Source of the DNA: Inonotus obliquus
Lineage: Eukaryota; Basidiomycota; Agaricomycetes; Hymenochaetales; Hymenochaetaceae
Assembly (NCBI GenBank): GCA_032164295.1
Contig: JAJHTX010000003.1
Location: forward strand, 1,240,001-1,304,000
Length of the DNA stretch: 64,000 nucleotides
Direction of reading: 5' to 3'
The translations under genes were made by a program, and so were the position numbers. The notes beneath the pieces are model-generated. The model had not been told where the DNA came from and made no database searches. It saw only the letters and a list, made by a program, of their open reading frames with translations. Shown here in pieces: positions 24,612-37,697 of this stretch (position 1 is its first letter; each line of letters starts with the position of its first letter).

Positions 24612-25539
24612 TTAGTCCATACGCGATCCTTGTTGAGGTCTACGAGTGCCCATTTCTATTTCTTCTACATCTGCTGGTCCAGACATGGTCTGTAAACCTT
24701 CACGCATCTCACGCCGTACGCAGAATTGCTCTGCCGCAATGACTGTGAGAACAGCCCCCGCTGCCATTACGAACCATACGAATGGGGATGATGGTAATGC
24801 ACCGGAATAGTATGTCGTGAGCACGAGGTGGACCAACAAGTGTGTCAGTGTAAAATCTAGCACAAGTCGAGGACGTCGGATAAGGTAATAGATGAAGCAA
24901 ACGCTAAGGAGGTTCAGATAAACAGGTTAGAGCGGACCAAGATGGAAGGGGATAGGGCGTACTCTGCTCCGGAGGCAATCATCCAGCAGAAAGCAACTAT
25001 CCAGCCTCGACGAGGGTCTGTTCTCCCGTCCCATTGATAATATCTGTTGCCATCCTTAAATGGGTCCAGCCAAGTTCCAGTGCCGACTTTTTGCCCGCCA
25101 CTATACGCGCCACGGAATACGCTCCACCCTCTCCGGTCGTCACCTGTGTCGCATGCAGAACGATTAGCATCATTCTGATGAGTCACGACGCTTCAACCAT
25201 CACCTTGCAAGCCATGCACTGTCGGCCATCCTGCCATTTCTCTCCAATCCATAACCATTCCTAAACGAATTAGTCTATTGCAATTCGATAGTTGTAAAAA
25301 ATGCTTACCGACGTTCATTGGGCCGCCTTCATACATGAGTGCGTTAGGCTCCGCGAAGACCCATAGTAGGGGTGGTATTAGTATCGACAGTATCAGATAG
25401 TGTAGAGCTTGTAGAGAAACAATCTGGATTTCCGCTCTTTAGTCGTGGAAGTGGTCACAAGAGAAGAAGAGCCGCACACCTGAGAGATGATGAGTAAAGG
25501 ATCCCAGCCCAACAGAGACCGTTGACTGTGTCCAGCCAT
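24612..25539 (-). CDS. SYS1: SYS1 homologue, Golgi integral membrane protein
   Basis: Exon 1 (25539-25480) encodes MAGHSQRSLLGWDPLLIISQ. Exon 2 (25423-25309) encodes IVSLQALHYLILSILIPPLL and the NALMYEGGPMNVG segment. A third exon has MVMDWREMAGWPTVHGLQ. Later exons include GWIVAFCWMIASG and end with LDFTLTHLLVHLVLTTYYSG plus FVWFVMAAGAVLTVIAAEQ. Four membrane segments and the D-x-T-x-T-H / WFVM signature match Sys1, which recruits the Arl3 GTPase to the late Golgi with Ysl2/Arl1 partners. An insert between the first two membrane segments (DDRRGWSVFRGAYSGGQKVG) is longer than in yeast, as in other basidiomycetes. It diverges from the kinase gene across about 290 bp. Confidence 0.88.
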
Positions 25540-25827
25540 CGTATTCCTTCTGGAAACCGCAAGCCGCGTACCAAACACAGGTTTCACGACGTCTTTTCTA
25601 CAGAATTCGAGGCATTTCCGATGGGATGATGAAATCTACGTGTGGGTGAAAGCCCAGAGCAAGCGATTATTCCTACTGACACGTGACATTTCTCCAACGA
25701 AACAGCTGCTTGCTTCGGAGTCATTGTCATTCCAGTCATCGTGAGTGGTATATTTCCTACGTTACATTATATCTTCTGATATTGATTTAAACCTGAGGTG
25801 GGAGCGAAACTCATATTCGTTAACAAT

Positions 25828-27389
25828 GCGCAAAGACGAGAGAATTGAGATCGATGAAGCAAGTCATCATTGGATATCATGCAGAGAAACCTTCTTAACG
25901 GCCGGATAGACTACGACTGAAGAAAGGGAAAGTGGTGTTGCTTCAACCGTCTTCCGAGCGTGCTTAGCTGGCGAAACGGAACGCTGGATAGCTATCAAGT
26001 TATCTCCAGCGAAGCGAAAGTTGTCACCCGAACCACACGACATCATCAAGGAGATTGAAGTATTATCGAAGATATCTCATATCAATGTCAGTCTCTTTAC
26101 GCCATTTCTCACAACTCTAAAACTGTCGCGATGGGCTGATCAAGCCGCAGATAGGTGATAGAAGTCGTTGGATCCCATCGTTCGAATGCAACAATCGAGT
26201 TGTATACGCCATGGATTCCTTATAGTCTTGAAATGCTCCTAGATATACCCACATTCTCGCCGAGTCCGATTCCTTCGCAAGCGAAGCACCTCTTTCGCAG
26301 TTCTAACCTTTCAGACGAGGAATCTCCTAGGGAACAGGTATTCAAGGTAGTCACCAAGTCACTCATCTATCAGGTCATTCGTGCATTGAATTATCTGCAC
26401 GGTCTGGAAGAACCTATGGGGCATCGAGATATCAAGCCGAGAAACGTCCTCATTGACGACTCTGGTTGCGTCAAACTGATTGACTTCGGTATCGCATACC
26501 AAGAGTCTACCAGTGCGAATGCCGAGAATCTGTGGCCAGAGGTCAAAGAAAGAATGTACAACGACGTCGCAACTGGGTTAGCATTTCTCCATCACTCATA
26601 AATGGACGCTTCACTGAGCTATTTATAATCAGGCCTTTTCGTGCTCCAGAATTATTGTTTGGGCCAAAGACTTATGGCGCTTGCGCGACTGATCTCTGGA
26701 GTCTTGGATGTACCATTGCGCATTTCTTCACACCCATCCAGCTCTGTCGAAAAGCGTACTACGATGAAGAAGATGACGAGGAAGAAGCGGAGACAAACGA
26801 CGGGGATGATATTATCCCTGCATATTCCCTTTCAAAGAACGTTGAAGCAATCACCTTCCATTCAGCAGATTGGATGCGCCTGACACTGTTCGAGGGGAAA
26901 CGAGGGAGTATCGGACTTGCGTGGAGTATCTTCAAACTTCGAGGAACTCCAAACGCAGAAAATTGGCCCGTACGTTCCGTTTTCTCCAGACACGGGATCG
27001 ACTTGCTCATTGCTCACCTTCTGCAGCGTTTTGACGACTTGCCGGATGCGAACAAGATTCAATTCAAGATGGTACCTTCACGAGAGATCCGTACCCGACT
27101 ACCCAACTTACCACTGGAAACTCCGAGTACTGGTTCTCATCATAAACCCCCAAAGGACATCGCCGCTACTCCACTGGACCTTATTCATCGCTTACTCGTA
27201 TACCCACCCGAGGAGCGGATAAAAGCCAGGGATTCACTCAATCATCCGTGGTTCACAAGTCCTAGGAAAGAGGATGTACCGTTAGTTCTTCCAATCGGGA
27301 AGAATGGTTACGAAGAGTGTGAGGCACAGAAAGAATGGAAGGGGAGGGATTTGACACATTGGTTGAATGTTGCATATGAAGGGAAATGA
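25828..27389 (+). CDS. CDK-like Ser/Thr protein kinase
   Basis: The start is uncertain (an ATG at 25828 or a nearby one) because the first exon join could not be settled. The N-lobe reads SGVASTVFRA with the lysine in WIAIKLSP and the helix-C glutamate in IIKEIEVLSKISHIN. An intron follows before VIEVVGS (26155). The C-lobe has HRDIKPRNVLID, LIDFGIAY and, after another intron (about 26582-26637), PFRAPELLFG and TDLWSLGCTIAHF. The 57 nt at 26970-27026 are an intron although the frame stays open. The layout (APELLFG, TPNAENWP, FDDLPDANKIQF) is of the CDK group and resembles CDK-activating kinases such as Csk1/Cak1, but I am not certain. The first Gly of the glycine loop seems replaced. Confidence 0.75.
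26970..27026 (+). other. In-frame 57-nt intron in the kinase gene
   Basis: GTACGT donor and CTGCAG acceptor bracket 19 codons without a stop, in phase 0. Removing it joins NAENWP to RFDDLPDANK, which restores the usual kinase sequence. Confidence 0.75.
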
Positions 27390-27728
27390 CACAAGCAAGG
27401 GATTTTGTATACTCATAGCTAACAGGATTATATATCCGATTGATATAGTGTTGAGCAGTTAGCGGACATATTCGGCTGGTTGCGAATATAGAGAAGAGTA
27501 CTCGTGAAAGTAGTAATCACAGCGCCAGCGTGGTGCACACAAGAATGCATGGAAGCCAGCATATTATTTCGATGCTGCGATACTTGAGACGCACGTGATT
27601 TTGGATAGGCGTTAGCACTGGCAGAAGTCCGCGAGTGCGACGCCCGTTGCATTGGAATCGGTATACTCTCTTCGAGCCGTGACTGCCAGCAACGGTGACG
27701 CCGACGCTACGCGACTGTTGTATGAAGG

Positions 27729-30700
27729 ATGGCGACGGCTCACGAGTATGCTCGTATTTCGCTCAATGACCTGGATGATCCAGACACGTCTGTCCTGGAC
27801 ACGGGCAACAGCTCAAGAGAAGTAAAGGTTCCATTGAGACCTCATGTTTACTACGATGAAGGACCATTCGATGCTCCAAGCTCAGAAAGTGAAGACGAAG
27901 CGCTGCTTGAGAAGGACACTGTGGGGCACGGTCAACGAGGTTCTCGTTCCCTAGAGACTGCTGAGAACGGCTTTCCCGCAGATGGAATACTTCGTGGACA
28001 GCAAGTTAGTCTTCAAGTTAATTAGGTCACAGTGATTATTTAATCGATGGTTTAGAAACGACCAAACACGCTTAGGTGCCTGCTTATCACTCTCGCATCG
28101 CTTGTGCTCGTATCTGTCCTAGTTGGTATATTTGCTGCCTTCGCGTATACTGGAACTTCGTTTGCTCCCGTACGTGGGACACGACCACTTACAATGGACC
28201 ACGTCTTCAACGGAACCTTCTCTGCTCACCATGCATCTTTGAGATGGGTCCCAGAAGGTTAGTTTGATTTTGTTTCATTGTTTACAGAACTGACTTCTCT
28301 GCGTAGCCGGAGACGGTGTTTATGCCGAACAGGATTTCAAGAGAAGCGTAATCACGTTGGTCGACCTGAAGACAAATACAACGAGGGACTTGGTAAAGCT
28401 GGCTGACATGAAAGATGTGCGGTAGCTTCAATGCCTCCCTATCAGTGAAGTTAATGTTCTTTCAGGATCAGGGAGGTCAAATTGGTGTAGCCGAGTGGAA
28501 GCTATCACACGATATGAAGTATCTGCTCATTAAAACAGATTATCAGAAGGTGCATTTCAAATCTGTACCAATGCAGTACCTTCAGTTGCTGATTATTTTA
28601 GCAATGGAGACACTCGTCCTTCGGGAATTATTACGTGCATGACATTGATGCAAGGTCAACTTACGCACTAACAACGCCTTCGCATCCAGCAGTGACTGCG
28701 TATGCCGCATGGAGTCCAACAGGGGATGCAATAGCTTACGTGCACAAAAATGGTCTATATGTCAAGCCTAACGCTGCGCCATCGACTCGAGCAATCCGAT
28801 TAACTGCCACCGGTTCAGAGACTCACTTCAACGGCGTTCCCGACTGGGTTTACGAGGAAGAAGTTTTTGCAGCAGACTTTGCTCTTTGGTGGTCACCCGA
28901 TGCGAAGAGACTTACATTCCTTGAGAGCGATGAAACGGACGTAGACGTTTATACGTTCCCAATCTATAATCCGAGCATGAATGCTCATGAAGTGTATCCT
29001 TATACGGAGGAGGTTGCGATGCGTTATCCCAAACCCGGCTACGCGAATCCGAGCGTTGCCGTTCACGTCTTTGATCTTGACGGGTATCTTTCCGATGCAC
29101 ATGGCGATGACGAGGAAGATGACGGGCAGGACACTGAGGACGACGAAGTACCCGATGAGGTGTCACAGCATCTTTCACGCTTAACCTGGTCGCCTCGCAG
29201 ACCTGCTGGAGAATCGATCGTTTTTGACGTTACTTGGATTGGCGACAATGACTTGCTTGTAAAGGAAGTCAACCGAGCTGCGGACGATGGTGTAGTAGTG
29301 CACTTTAAGATGTCTGACCTCTCGATTGAGAGTGCCGAGATCCATGGCTCAATCGTGCGCCGCCTTGGTCGCAACGGCGAAGAAGGCGATGATGGTTGGA
29401 TCGAAAGTGTCGGTATTTTCGTTTTACTTCCAGCATCTTACTAATGCGGATCTTTCACGAATAGCGCCAGACTATCTACCCGCTTCCTCCTTCGCTCGTT
29501 AGTACTCTAGGCTACAGCGATGCGGTTTACCTGGACCTCGTCAATAATTCTGAAGGTTACACCCATATCGCGCTCTTTTCTCCAGCAGACAGCAGTGAGC
29601 CTGTTTTCGTTACCAATGGCGAATGGGAGGTTGTTGAGGGTGTCTTGAGCGTGGATGCCCGTGGTATTGTGTAAGTAATCGAACGTCACAGGACTTCGAT
29701 TCATGAAGTGACATATCGAAATACAGATACTTCGCTGCGGCCTATCCTTCATCAATCGAGCGCGCTATACTCGCCGTTCCTGTTCCGTCTCTTTCACCGA
29801 CTGTGGATGAGAACCGAATCACAGCACTAACCACGCTTACGGACACCTCTACTCTAGCATGGTACGAAGCCAGCTTCTCACCTGAAGCTGGTTACTATCT
29901 ACTTGGATACAGAGGTCCGAACGTGCCCTGGCAGAGCATTTTCAGCACTACTGTTCCTCGGGAAGGTATGTTCTGTCCACTACCTATAATGAACCGATGC
30001 TGATTAGGCTACAGATTTTGAATACAAAGTTACTGAAAATGCTCAGCTGAACGCTACACTTGCAGAATACCAGAGTCCTCTCACTCTTCATTCCACTATC
30101 GAGAACGATGGTTATGGTACGTCTACACCTCCTGGCACCCTTTCTGACTGATCTAATTACCTCTTTCCAGAGTTGAACGCCATGGAACTCCTTCCTCCCA
30201 ACTTCGACGACTCCGGACGGACGAAATATCCAGTACTTTTCCGTGTGTATGGAGGTCCAGCATCACAAATGGTACATGCGCGCTTTGATCGAGACTGGCA
30301 TTCATACCTGGTGTGCGGCCTTAAATACATCGTCGTCGTTGTCGATGGCCGTGGGACGGGCTTCAAAGGCCGTGCGTTGAGAAACCCCATTAGAGGAAAC
30401 CTTGGATACTGGGAGACTCGCGATCAGGTGGAAGCTGCTCGGTATGGAAATGCTCTCGGTAATTTATATGAGAGCTACAATTCCGTTTTCCAGATTATGG
30501 GCGTCCAAGAAATACGTTGACCCGAAGAGGATAGGGATATGGGGCTGGGTAAGTTCCTTAACTAAGACAAATTAAACATCTGGTATAACTATTGTCGTGC
30601 AGTCATATGGTGGATTCATGAGCTCGAAAGTTACCGAGGCAGATGATGGGATACATTCTCTAGCTATGGCAGTTGCAGTGAGTAAACTCTTCTCCTCAAT

Positions 30701-31134
30701 AACCCATTCACTAATCCAACAATCGAAGCCTGTAACGAGCTGGAGACTGTATGGTACGTTAGATCATCTATCCATCCTTCAATCTTTCTCTAACCATGAC
30801 TTTTTCAGACTCGATTTACACCGAACGCTACATGTCCACGCCCTCCTTAAACCCCTCAGGCTACACCAACGCTTCCATCACCAACGTCACCGGCTTCCGC
30901 AATACGCACTTCCTCCTCGCCCACGGATCCGGGGACGACAACGTCCACTTCGCCAATAGCGCTCACCTCCTCGACATGCTCACTCAAGACCAAGTACGAA
31001 ATTTCCGATTCAGGATGTTCACGGATAGCGATCATTCGATTAATCGGAGAGGAGCGTATAGGGAGTTGTATGAGTTTATGACGGAGTTTTTACTTGAGAA
31101 GTGGGGGCTTGGGGGCACGAAACGTCGGTGGTGA
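27729..31134 (+). CDS. Dipeptidyl aminopeptidase, DPP IV/STE13 type (peptidase S9B)
   Basis: A type II membrane protein. It has an acidic cytosolic tail from MATAHEYARISLNDL, then a membrane anchor near 28080-28155 (LLITLASLVLVSVLVGIFAA). The lumenal part has the DPP IV beta-propeller, including WVYEEEVF and WWSPDAKRLTFLES. The hydrolase domain holds the serine site GWSYGG, split by an intron, with the Ser codon at 30603-30605. Asp lies in HGSGDDNVHF (about 30920) and His is at 31033-31035 in DSDHSI. All three catalytic residues are present. Yeast Ste13 of this family processes alpha-factor in the late Golgi, and Dap2 acts in the vacuole. Which one this matches was not determined. About ten small introns interrupt the gene. 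Confidence 0.92.
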
Positions 31135-31631
31135 TGTGACGCCTTCTTACTCCTGGTTTGGTCATGGATATTTTAAATTATCACATCTTTCGTAGACCGT
31201 AGAACTCTTATTGCTTTGATATTGGAACCATGGCCCGTCGTTTTCTGCTCCTCACCATGATATACTACTTATGACATATGTAATAGAGATTGCTTTGATT
31301 CCAAAGGAATGCCGCGGGTATCGCGAGGTATTTGAGTAGGCATTTCATATGACTTGAATCAAATCTGCTGATTATGTCCGCGCTCAAGGACCAAAACAGC
31401 GGCGAGAGTTCGTGGGTTATGAATGACCGCGGCGCAACGAAACCTCTCTCTACATACCTCGAATGGGTCGCGTTTTTTTTATCGCATACATCTTCCACGC
31501 GCCTGTCTTGCTGACCCTTACGATAGTGTCTAACAAATCACAAAGAAATACGCGGAGTTCATTCTAAATCCTCTAGAAACCAAGCAGTCGGGACAAAGCT
31601 TCTATGCCTCATTGTAGGTACCCTGTCATGT
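31135..31631. other. Intergenic between convergent genes
   Basis: About 500 bp of 3' flank shared by the peptidase (+) and dynamin-like copy 1 (-). No coding signal or repeat is recognised. Confidence 0.5.
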
Positions 31632-34594
31632 CTATAGATTACGCAACTCAGCCTCTATCTTTTCCAACGTATCAATCTTCATCCTTAGCTCTTCTCGCCT
31701 CTGCGCAACAGCTGGATCCTCTTCCATCAAACCCTTGAGCCGTTTCGCCGCATCCGGAGCTCCAAGGTCAAGCTTTTGCAGAAGCGTCATCTTCATACTC
31801 TCTGCAAGTTTCTGGTTGAGCTCATGCTCAATTGCGAGGGGGACGTTGTCGACGATTCTCTGCAGCGGGATATTAGAGAAGGACGCTCGACAGAATACCT
31901 AATGATTCAAGGCACGGACCTTATAAGCGACGAAGAAGTACGCTCGAACATCCGCCATCACGACTAGCTCTTCGTGAAAAGCATCGGGGGATTTTTCCAG
32001 GCGAGGGAGGTCAGACCTGATAGTGTTCGTATAGCCCAACTCATGAAGGGCTTGAAGCGCACGCCTCACTACCGTCTGACCCGGTTGAGGACAATAATCA
32101 GGTTCCAAAGATACAGGTGTCAAATATGCTGCGCAAAGATAAAGGTCAAATAATAGCTTATGAACGTCAGCGTTATCATGCACCTATTTCCGGCACCTCA
32201 TTTATCAGGTATTTGGCCCGATTCAACCGGGCTTCAGTGTACTCCGCGAACCAGTGCAACCGTAGGCTTTTAAAGTAATGCTCATTCTGCGTGTACAGCG
32301 GGTCATTCTCCTGCTTGACGGATGCAGTTACGAGGAAGCTTGCTTGTGACTTGTGGCTTTCCAGTAGATCTTTGACAAGATTTCTTGCGAAACAATGATT
32401 ACTATAGCTATAGGATTTCAACATCCACTCACCCAATGTGATTGCCAAGCTTGCGGAATCGGTCAAAATGTCGATGCAATATGTGGTCGAGGCATGTCGA
32501 GAGGTTCTGGTAGACCTCATCAAAGCAGTCATTGAACGGCTTGTCCCATTCTCTGGTGAACTCGTCAATCAATGCGTGTTTCGCATCAAATGGGACGTTA
32601 TTGGGAAGCTCCCAGGTTATCGACCTAGACGTCCGACATCATTTGTCCTGTTCGGGGGTTCGCAGATGATTGGCACTTACTCCTGTATGGCTTCGCGAAC
32701 CTTTGACAGGTCTCGAGGTCCGTTACCAACACCTTCCTCTTTATGATAGTCTTCCGAATCAGGATAGGTCGGCTTTGTGTAATTCTCGTAATCCTCGAAG
32801 GGCCGGAAGTCAGGAGCAGTGGATCGAATTCGACGCTTGAATGTCGTATAAATCGCTCTATTTCGACGGATGTAGGACTTTCCGCAGCACTTGGAGTGTT
32901 TCAGACCATGCGTCGCCGCAGTGATAGTACCTTGAACTGTTCCGGAGAACTCCTGACAAAAATTTGTCACGCGTTCGAGAACTTCACTGGAAACGTCGGC
33001 AAAAAGAGACGCAGGAAGTTTTGCATAGTCTTCACGGGCTTCATCCATCTTTCCCCGTGCCTCCATGCGTAATTTAGGAAGCCTTGAAAAGGGTTATATG
33101 TAAGAAATCAGGACAGGGCCAAGCCGTGTTGAGGATTCACGTACATTTCATCAAGCATTGTAGTAAGGTGCTTACTGAGATCCATCACGAGATTTGATAC
33201 ACCGAACCTCCTGCGATCTGAGACAGAGTTCCAAGGCGCAGTTGTTGAGAAAAAATCAGCTTCGGTCGCATTTCGTCCCACTCTCGATGGACTACGAGCT
33301 CGTTCCACATCATCTGGCAATTTCACACAGTAAAATCCAAGCTTAAGAAGATACGCATTCGTCCTGTCGGTTCCCGCAAGCAAATCTTGCCACTTTTTTC
33401 GTGCACCAATTGCGCCAGTAGTTAGCGTGTCTGGTTTGGTAAGAACTCCTAGAAACCATACAATGTAAGGAAGAGCTTCCAACAAGATAACGATATACGA
33501 ACCAATAGTCCTGCTTTTTTCGCGGTCTGCTTCGAGGGCAAGGCGCATTGCTCTTTGGTTTTCCATATCGTCTGGCGGAAATAAAACATTATGTTATGCG
33601 TACGCGCCACAATTGTTTTGCTTTGACTTACCACTCATGGGAATGGTAACAAGGATTAAGCAGTTGCCCTGTATATTGGACTTCACCAGATCTTCCACAA
33701 GTTGTACAACCTCTTGTTCGTCGTTCTGGATTAGTCCTGATGTATTCAATCTTAAGATATCTATATTGGGGAAAGATCATGTATGTACATACCAGGCAAG
33801 TCAACGAACGACAAGTTCGCGCCATCCGGATCAAAAATATCCACAACGACGACATTCTTACTGAATTTAAGCGTTCCACTTGCGAACGCCTTGGGTGTGC
33901 GGTAATACTCAAGCTCTTCCCGTGACTTCGTGAGAAAGACACCCGAATGCTGCTCTGGATGGTTTAACACGGCGGCCTGCGCACGTCGTAGGGCCAATTC
34001 AACCTCGTCGATGGAAGTGAGTAGCTCTCCGAAATACACGCTTAGAGGTTTGGAGGTATAATCCCCAGAAGAATCGTACTGAAACCGGAGGCTTATGCGA
34101 CAGGACCATGGTCCGGGAGCGTTCATCAGATTGACTTCCATTGGACACCTACAAAAGATGAGTGAAACAGATGGGTGTCATTGTAATAATAACAGAAGTG
34201 ATGTGTTGAGACCACAAACCTCGTGCATGTACCGCTATCTCGAGGGACCCGGATCTGCAAGGACAATGAGTTGTGGCGCCGTCCATGCATTCCACGAAAG
34301 ACCTACACCGCTAACAGCTTCGACGAGGGAGCTTCAAAGACATCGAGAGTCTTTCAGCATGTTGACGTGCGTATGGCATAAGGAAACTTACCTTTTACCA
34401 GCTGATTGACCACCAATGACAGCAATTCGAGGGATATCGACAAGAGATTGCGCCCTGAAGAGCGGGGTGAACTTGGAGTCGGAGAGGTTTTCGAAGAAAA
34501 TAGATCACCCTATGTCGCGCAGCTTCTGCGCTGCTGCCATGAGTTGCCGCGATCGATCGCCATACTTTGAAGTGGATAGATCAACTGTGACCAT
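31632..34594 (-). CDS. Mx-like dynamin family GTPase, copy 1
   Basis: Start ATG at 34594 gives MVTVDLSTSKYGDRSRQLMA, then after an intron SLVDIPRIAVIGGQSAGK (P-loop, intron after the Lys). VPRDSGTCTR is the switch region, VVVDIFDPDGANLSFVDLPG is G3 and GVLTKPDTL is G4. The stalk and a GED ending in KIDTLEKIEAELRNL complete the protein. A stop in frame upstream rules out a longer first exon. The family is the fungal group related to Mx proteins, distinct from Dnm1 and Vps1; its cellular role is largely unknown. A second intact copy with about two-thirds identity in the GTPase domain (by eye) is at 37698-40660, and a remnant is at 41730-42245. Exons are short, with about ten introns. Confidence 0.85.
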
Positions 34595-35815
34595 AGTTTC
34601 TCCAATCGGCTCGGGCTTAGAGCTAGCCCGACGGAAAGAGCGAAGCCGCTTAAGCAGTTTTCGAGCCAGAATGAGTACCAGGGGAGGTAAGGTCTAAGTG
34701 TTCATGAAGGACACTTTTTATATTGAATTCGAGCCCTCCTATAAGTAGTGTGTGGGCAAGTATAGACAGCGGTCACATTGCTGGGGTTCAACGAATGAGA
34801 ATCGGCAACTCCACTCCATCAGCCCGTTCGCTGGCTAAACATCGACAGTAACTTTCCGATCGAGGGTCGGGCCTATACCGAAACGGGCGCCTAACTGAAG
34901 CGCATGCCCGCGAAGTGCTGATCGAGAGGATTATGTGTTTGATTTTATGGAAGGCACGATTTCGTTGAGACAAGATTGAGCTTCAGGCAGTAAATAGCAA
35001 GTCCTTATTAGTATGGAAGGAGGACGGTTCGCCGGTTTTAGGGATTGGGAACCTTCCGCTGAGCGCCTGGATGGTAGCTGAAGTCCCGGCGTCTATGCTG
35101 CATTGCGTATCGCGCAAAGGTCACAAGTTCTTTGAGGACGGGCGGAAGTCCCGGGTTGGGAATCCAACAAACTTGTTCTTGAACAACAGACGATCACAAC
35201 GGAATAATGTTCTCCTCGAGGCACCGTTCGGAAATTGTAAGCATGTATCGCGGCCATACCAGCGCTTAAAGATGCTCTTTTTCGCAAACCGATCACTGTA
35301 GCAGAGTGCCTGCAAACTGATAAGTATATGACACTACTTACAACAATGCGGAACAACGAAGATCTCCGTACTCTTGGATGTTTTCGGTCGGAAGTGACTC
35401 TCGTAACTGTTATTGCTGCTCACCGTGCCCGTCATAGCTCGCAACGTGTTGAATAAAAGTAGAAAGAAGAGCGCAGAACTAAGTTTCTTAGGCAAATTGG
35501 GAGTTTGGGTTGTTGGAATCAGAATTCGACCTTGCGTCGATCATTACATAAACGCTCGCTTCGGTCAATTTTGTACCCAGTAAGTATTGAAACTCCGCTT
35601 AAATACTTGTCTCACTAAATGCTACTCAGTCAGAACACTCATATTGTCAATGTTTCAATTCTCCTCGAATCGTTTAATTAATCTAAAAGTTAGTTCTATT
35701 CTGTCTTCCCGTGCTAAACCTCTCAGTTGCCGCTTTTCTTCCAGTGTCCTCTACTTTTTTCCGACTCTTAGCAAGATTGGTAAGGACAAGGACAAGGCTA
35801 TCGTCCCCTCTCCTA
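34595..35815. other. Upstream flank of dynamin copy 1
   Basis: No gene recognised. The part around 35220-35265 (CGAGGCACCGTTCGGAAATTG ... CCAGCGCTT) resembles 42452-42510, which lies upstream of the truncated third dynamin copy. This suggests that the 5' flank was duplicated along with the gene. Confidence 0.45.
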
Positions 35816-37357
35816 ATGTCTCGCCCTACTGATGAGGAGGCCAAGTTTTACTACGCTGGCCTACCCTCCCGCCCAGTCCTGGTCGCTCGCACTGGATCCA
35901 CGCCGTGGGAGGCACCCACCGGCCCGGGCACCTCATGTTAAAAGAACTTCGAGTCGTGGGAGAGCATGAGATCAACCAGGTCTGGGAGGACGACCTGGCT
36001 CTGAAGGTACACACCATTCTGCATGAAAAAGGTGGTCTGGACTAGCACCGATGTCCGTATAGCCTACGTCGATGACCCCCCCCCCCACCGGAGATGTCAT
36101 TCTCTGGATTGGAGTAAGGCCCAAGTCCCTCTCCTACAACGTCGGCATCGATGTGGCCCTCCAGTGCAAGGCTTCTGCTAACCTACAGCATCAGTGACGT
36201 GGAGGTCGAAATCCGTGAATCGGAAGTCATCCCCTTGGCCGGGCCCCAGCTTCTTGAGCCCGTCCTTTTCGACGATCCAACGGTGGATGTGCGGGAGCCT
36301 TTCACTGCCACACTCGGTATGACCATCTGTTCCCAGTCCACACTCTGGGCTGAGGGGGTTCTTTCTCAGGGACGGTGATGGTGAGAGGCTTCTCCTAGTC
36401 ACTGCCCGCCACGTCGTTTCACCCCCGGACATATAGAATAACGACCTGTTCGGGCACACGTCAGACAGTCAGTGCCTCCACAACGTCCTCGTCCTTAGCG
36501 AAGCCTCTTTCTTAGGACACATTCTCTTCATTAGGGACAAGATCGACATGCAGTGTGCAATCATCAAAGTCCAGGAGATTCGCCTTGAGGATGCAGCGAA
36601 AAGGGACAAGAAAATGGGTAAGAAGTTCCGTGAGGCTGCCCAGAGTCTGTTGGATCAGGCAAAGGCGAGTATAGTGGCTCTCACCGCCTTCCTCGTTACA
36701 AACTGGGCTACCGAGCAGAACCGCGTCTTAGGTCATGTCATCTTCTCCCCTCCCACCGTTGTTGGTTCCGGCACCGAGCAGTACACCCAGGATGTGGCCG
36801 TCATCTAATTGACGCCTCCAAAATTGATCGGAGCAGCTTTCTGGGTAATGCCATCGACCTTGGCAACAAGTTCCCGCCTGAGAACCTCATCAAGATGATG
36901 TCCATCCAGGGGTTCGAATATCCTGGTGATGGTCTCCTGAGGCTTGGAGGCACTCACCCGGATGAGGAGTTGCGTAATCCGACGTCTTACGACGAGAACA
37001 AGTACCCCTGTATTTTGGTCCTCAAGCGTGGGAGGACTACCGGTCTGACTGTTGGGCGTGCTAAGTTGCTAACAACATTATCTCGTATACCCGCAATTAC
37101 TTTGGCGTGAGCAACCGTGGGATTTCCAAAGAGTGGGCTGTCATAGCTTATGATAAAAGATCCAGTCCTTTCTCTGCCAAGGGTGACTCTGGCTCTGTTG
37201 TCGTTGATGTTACCGGACGCATTGGCGGTATCCTTACTGGCGGTAACGGTGTCACGCATTCCGCAGACTTGACATATGTCACGCCTATTACCTTCATTAT
37301 GAAGATTCGCGCGCGCAACAATTCCCTTGCCCAAGGCCTACCTCAACCCTGTAACTG
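35816..37357 (+). pseudogene. Trypsin-like (S1-fold) protease-domain gene, broken
   Basis: The reading starts MSRPTDEEAKFYYAGLPSRP and continues across several frames. The segments are KELRVVGEHEINQVWEDDL, WTSTDVRIAYVDDPPPP, ILWIGVRPKSLSYNVGIDV, LLLVTARHVVSPPD (putative catalytic His), TEQYTQDVAVI (possible Asp), YPCILVLKRGRTTGLTVG and FSAKGDSGSVVVDVTGRIGG (Ser in GDSGS). At least three frame changes and stops break it, one at a run of C at about 36076-36086. Similar uncharacterised protease-like proteins are frequent in Agaricomycetes; this statement is from memory of the family. The copy is very probably inactive. Confidence 0.75.
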
Positions 37358-37697
37358 TATCTCCTCCTTCCCAAAAACTCGGATTCTTCACTGCGTCTTA
37401 TGAGTTTTAAATGGATTTTTTTGGCATGTATGATGTGGTAGGTATAGCTTCTACTGGAGGCTAGTGTCTTGTCCTTTCCTCCTGCATGTTACTCTAGCTA
37501 TGACTCAAATAATTTACTTAGTCGAGTTTATACTTTCCCTACCTTGTGTAATAATCTGATGAATTTCGAAAGGGACGCCGCATGGACGGAATGAAGTAGC
37601 CCGATTCGCCTTCCCATCGATGGTGTCTAGCCCAATCACGAGGAAAAGTACAGGGTTCAACCCAAAAGCCAAGACAAGGAAACACTTTCAACCACGT
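37358..37697. repeat. 3' flank of dynamin copy 2, duplicated downstream of copy 3
   Basis: The stretch containing GGCTAGTGTCTTGTCC ... TCTAGCTATGACTC ... GACGCCGCA (37460-37585) recurs with changes at 41538-41632, next to the third dynamin copy. It is non-coding and shows that the duplication took the 3' flank as well. Confidence 0.65.

Noticed and set aside
29063..29374. Minus-strand frame opposite the DPP IV-type gene
   Set aside because: It is the antisense shadow of a clear peptidase exon.
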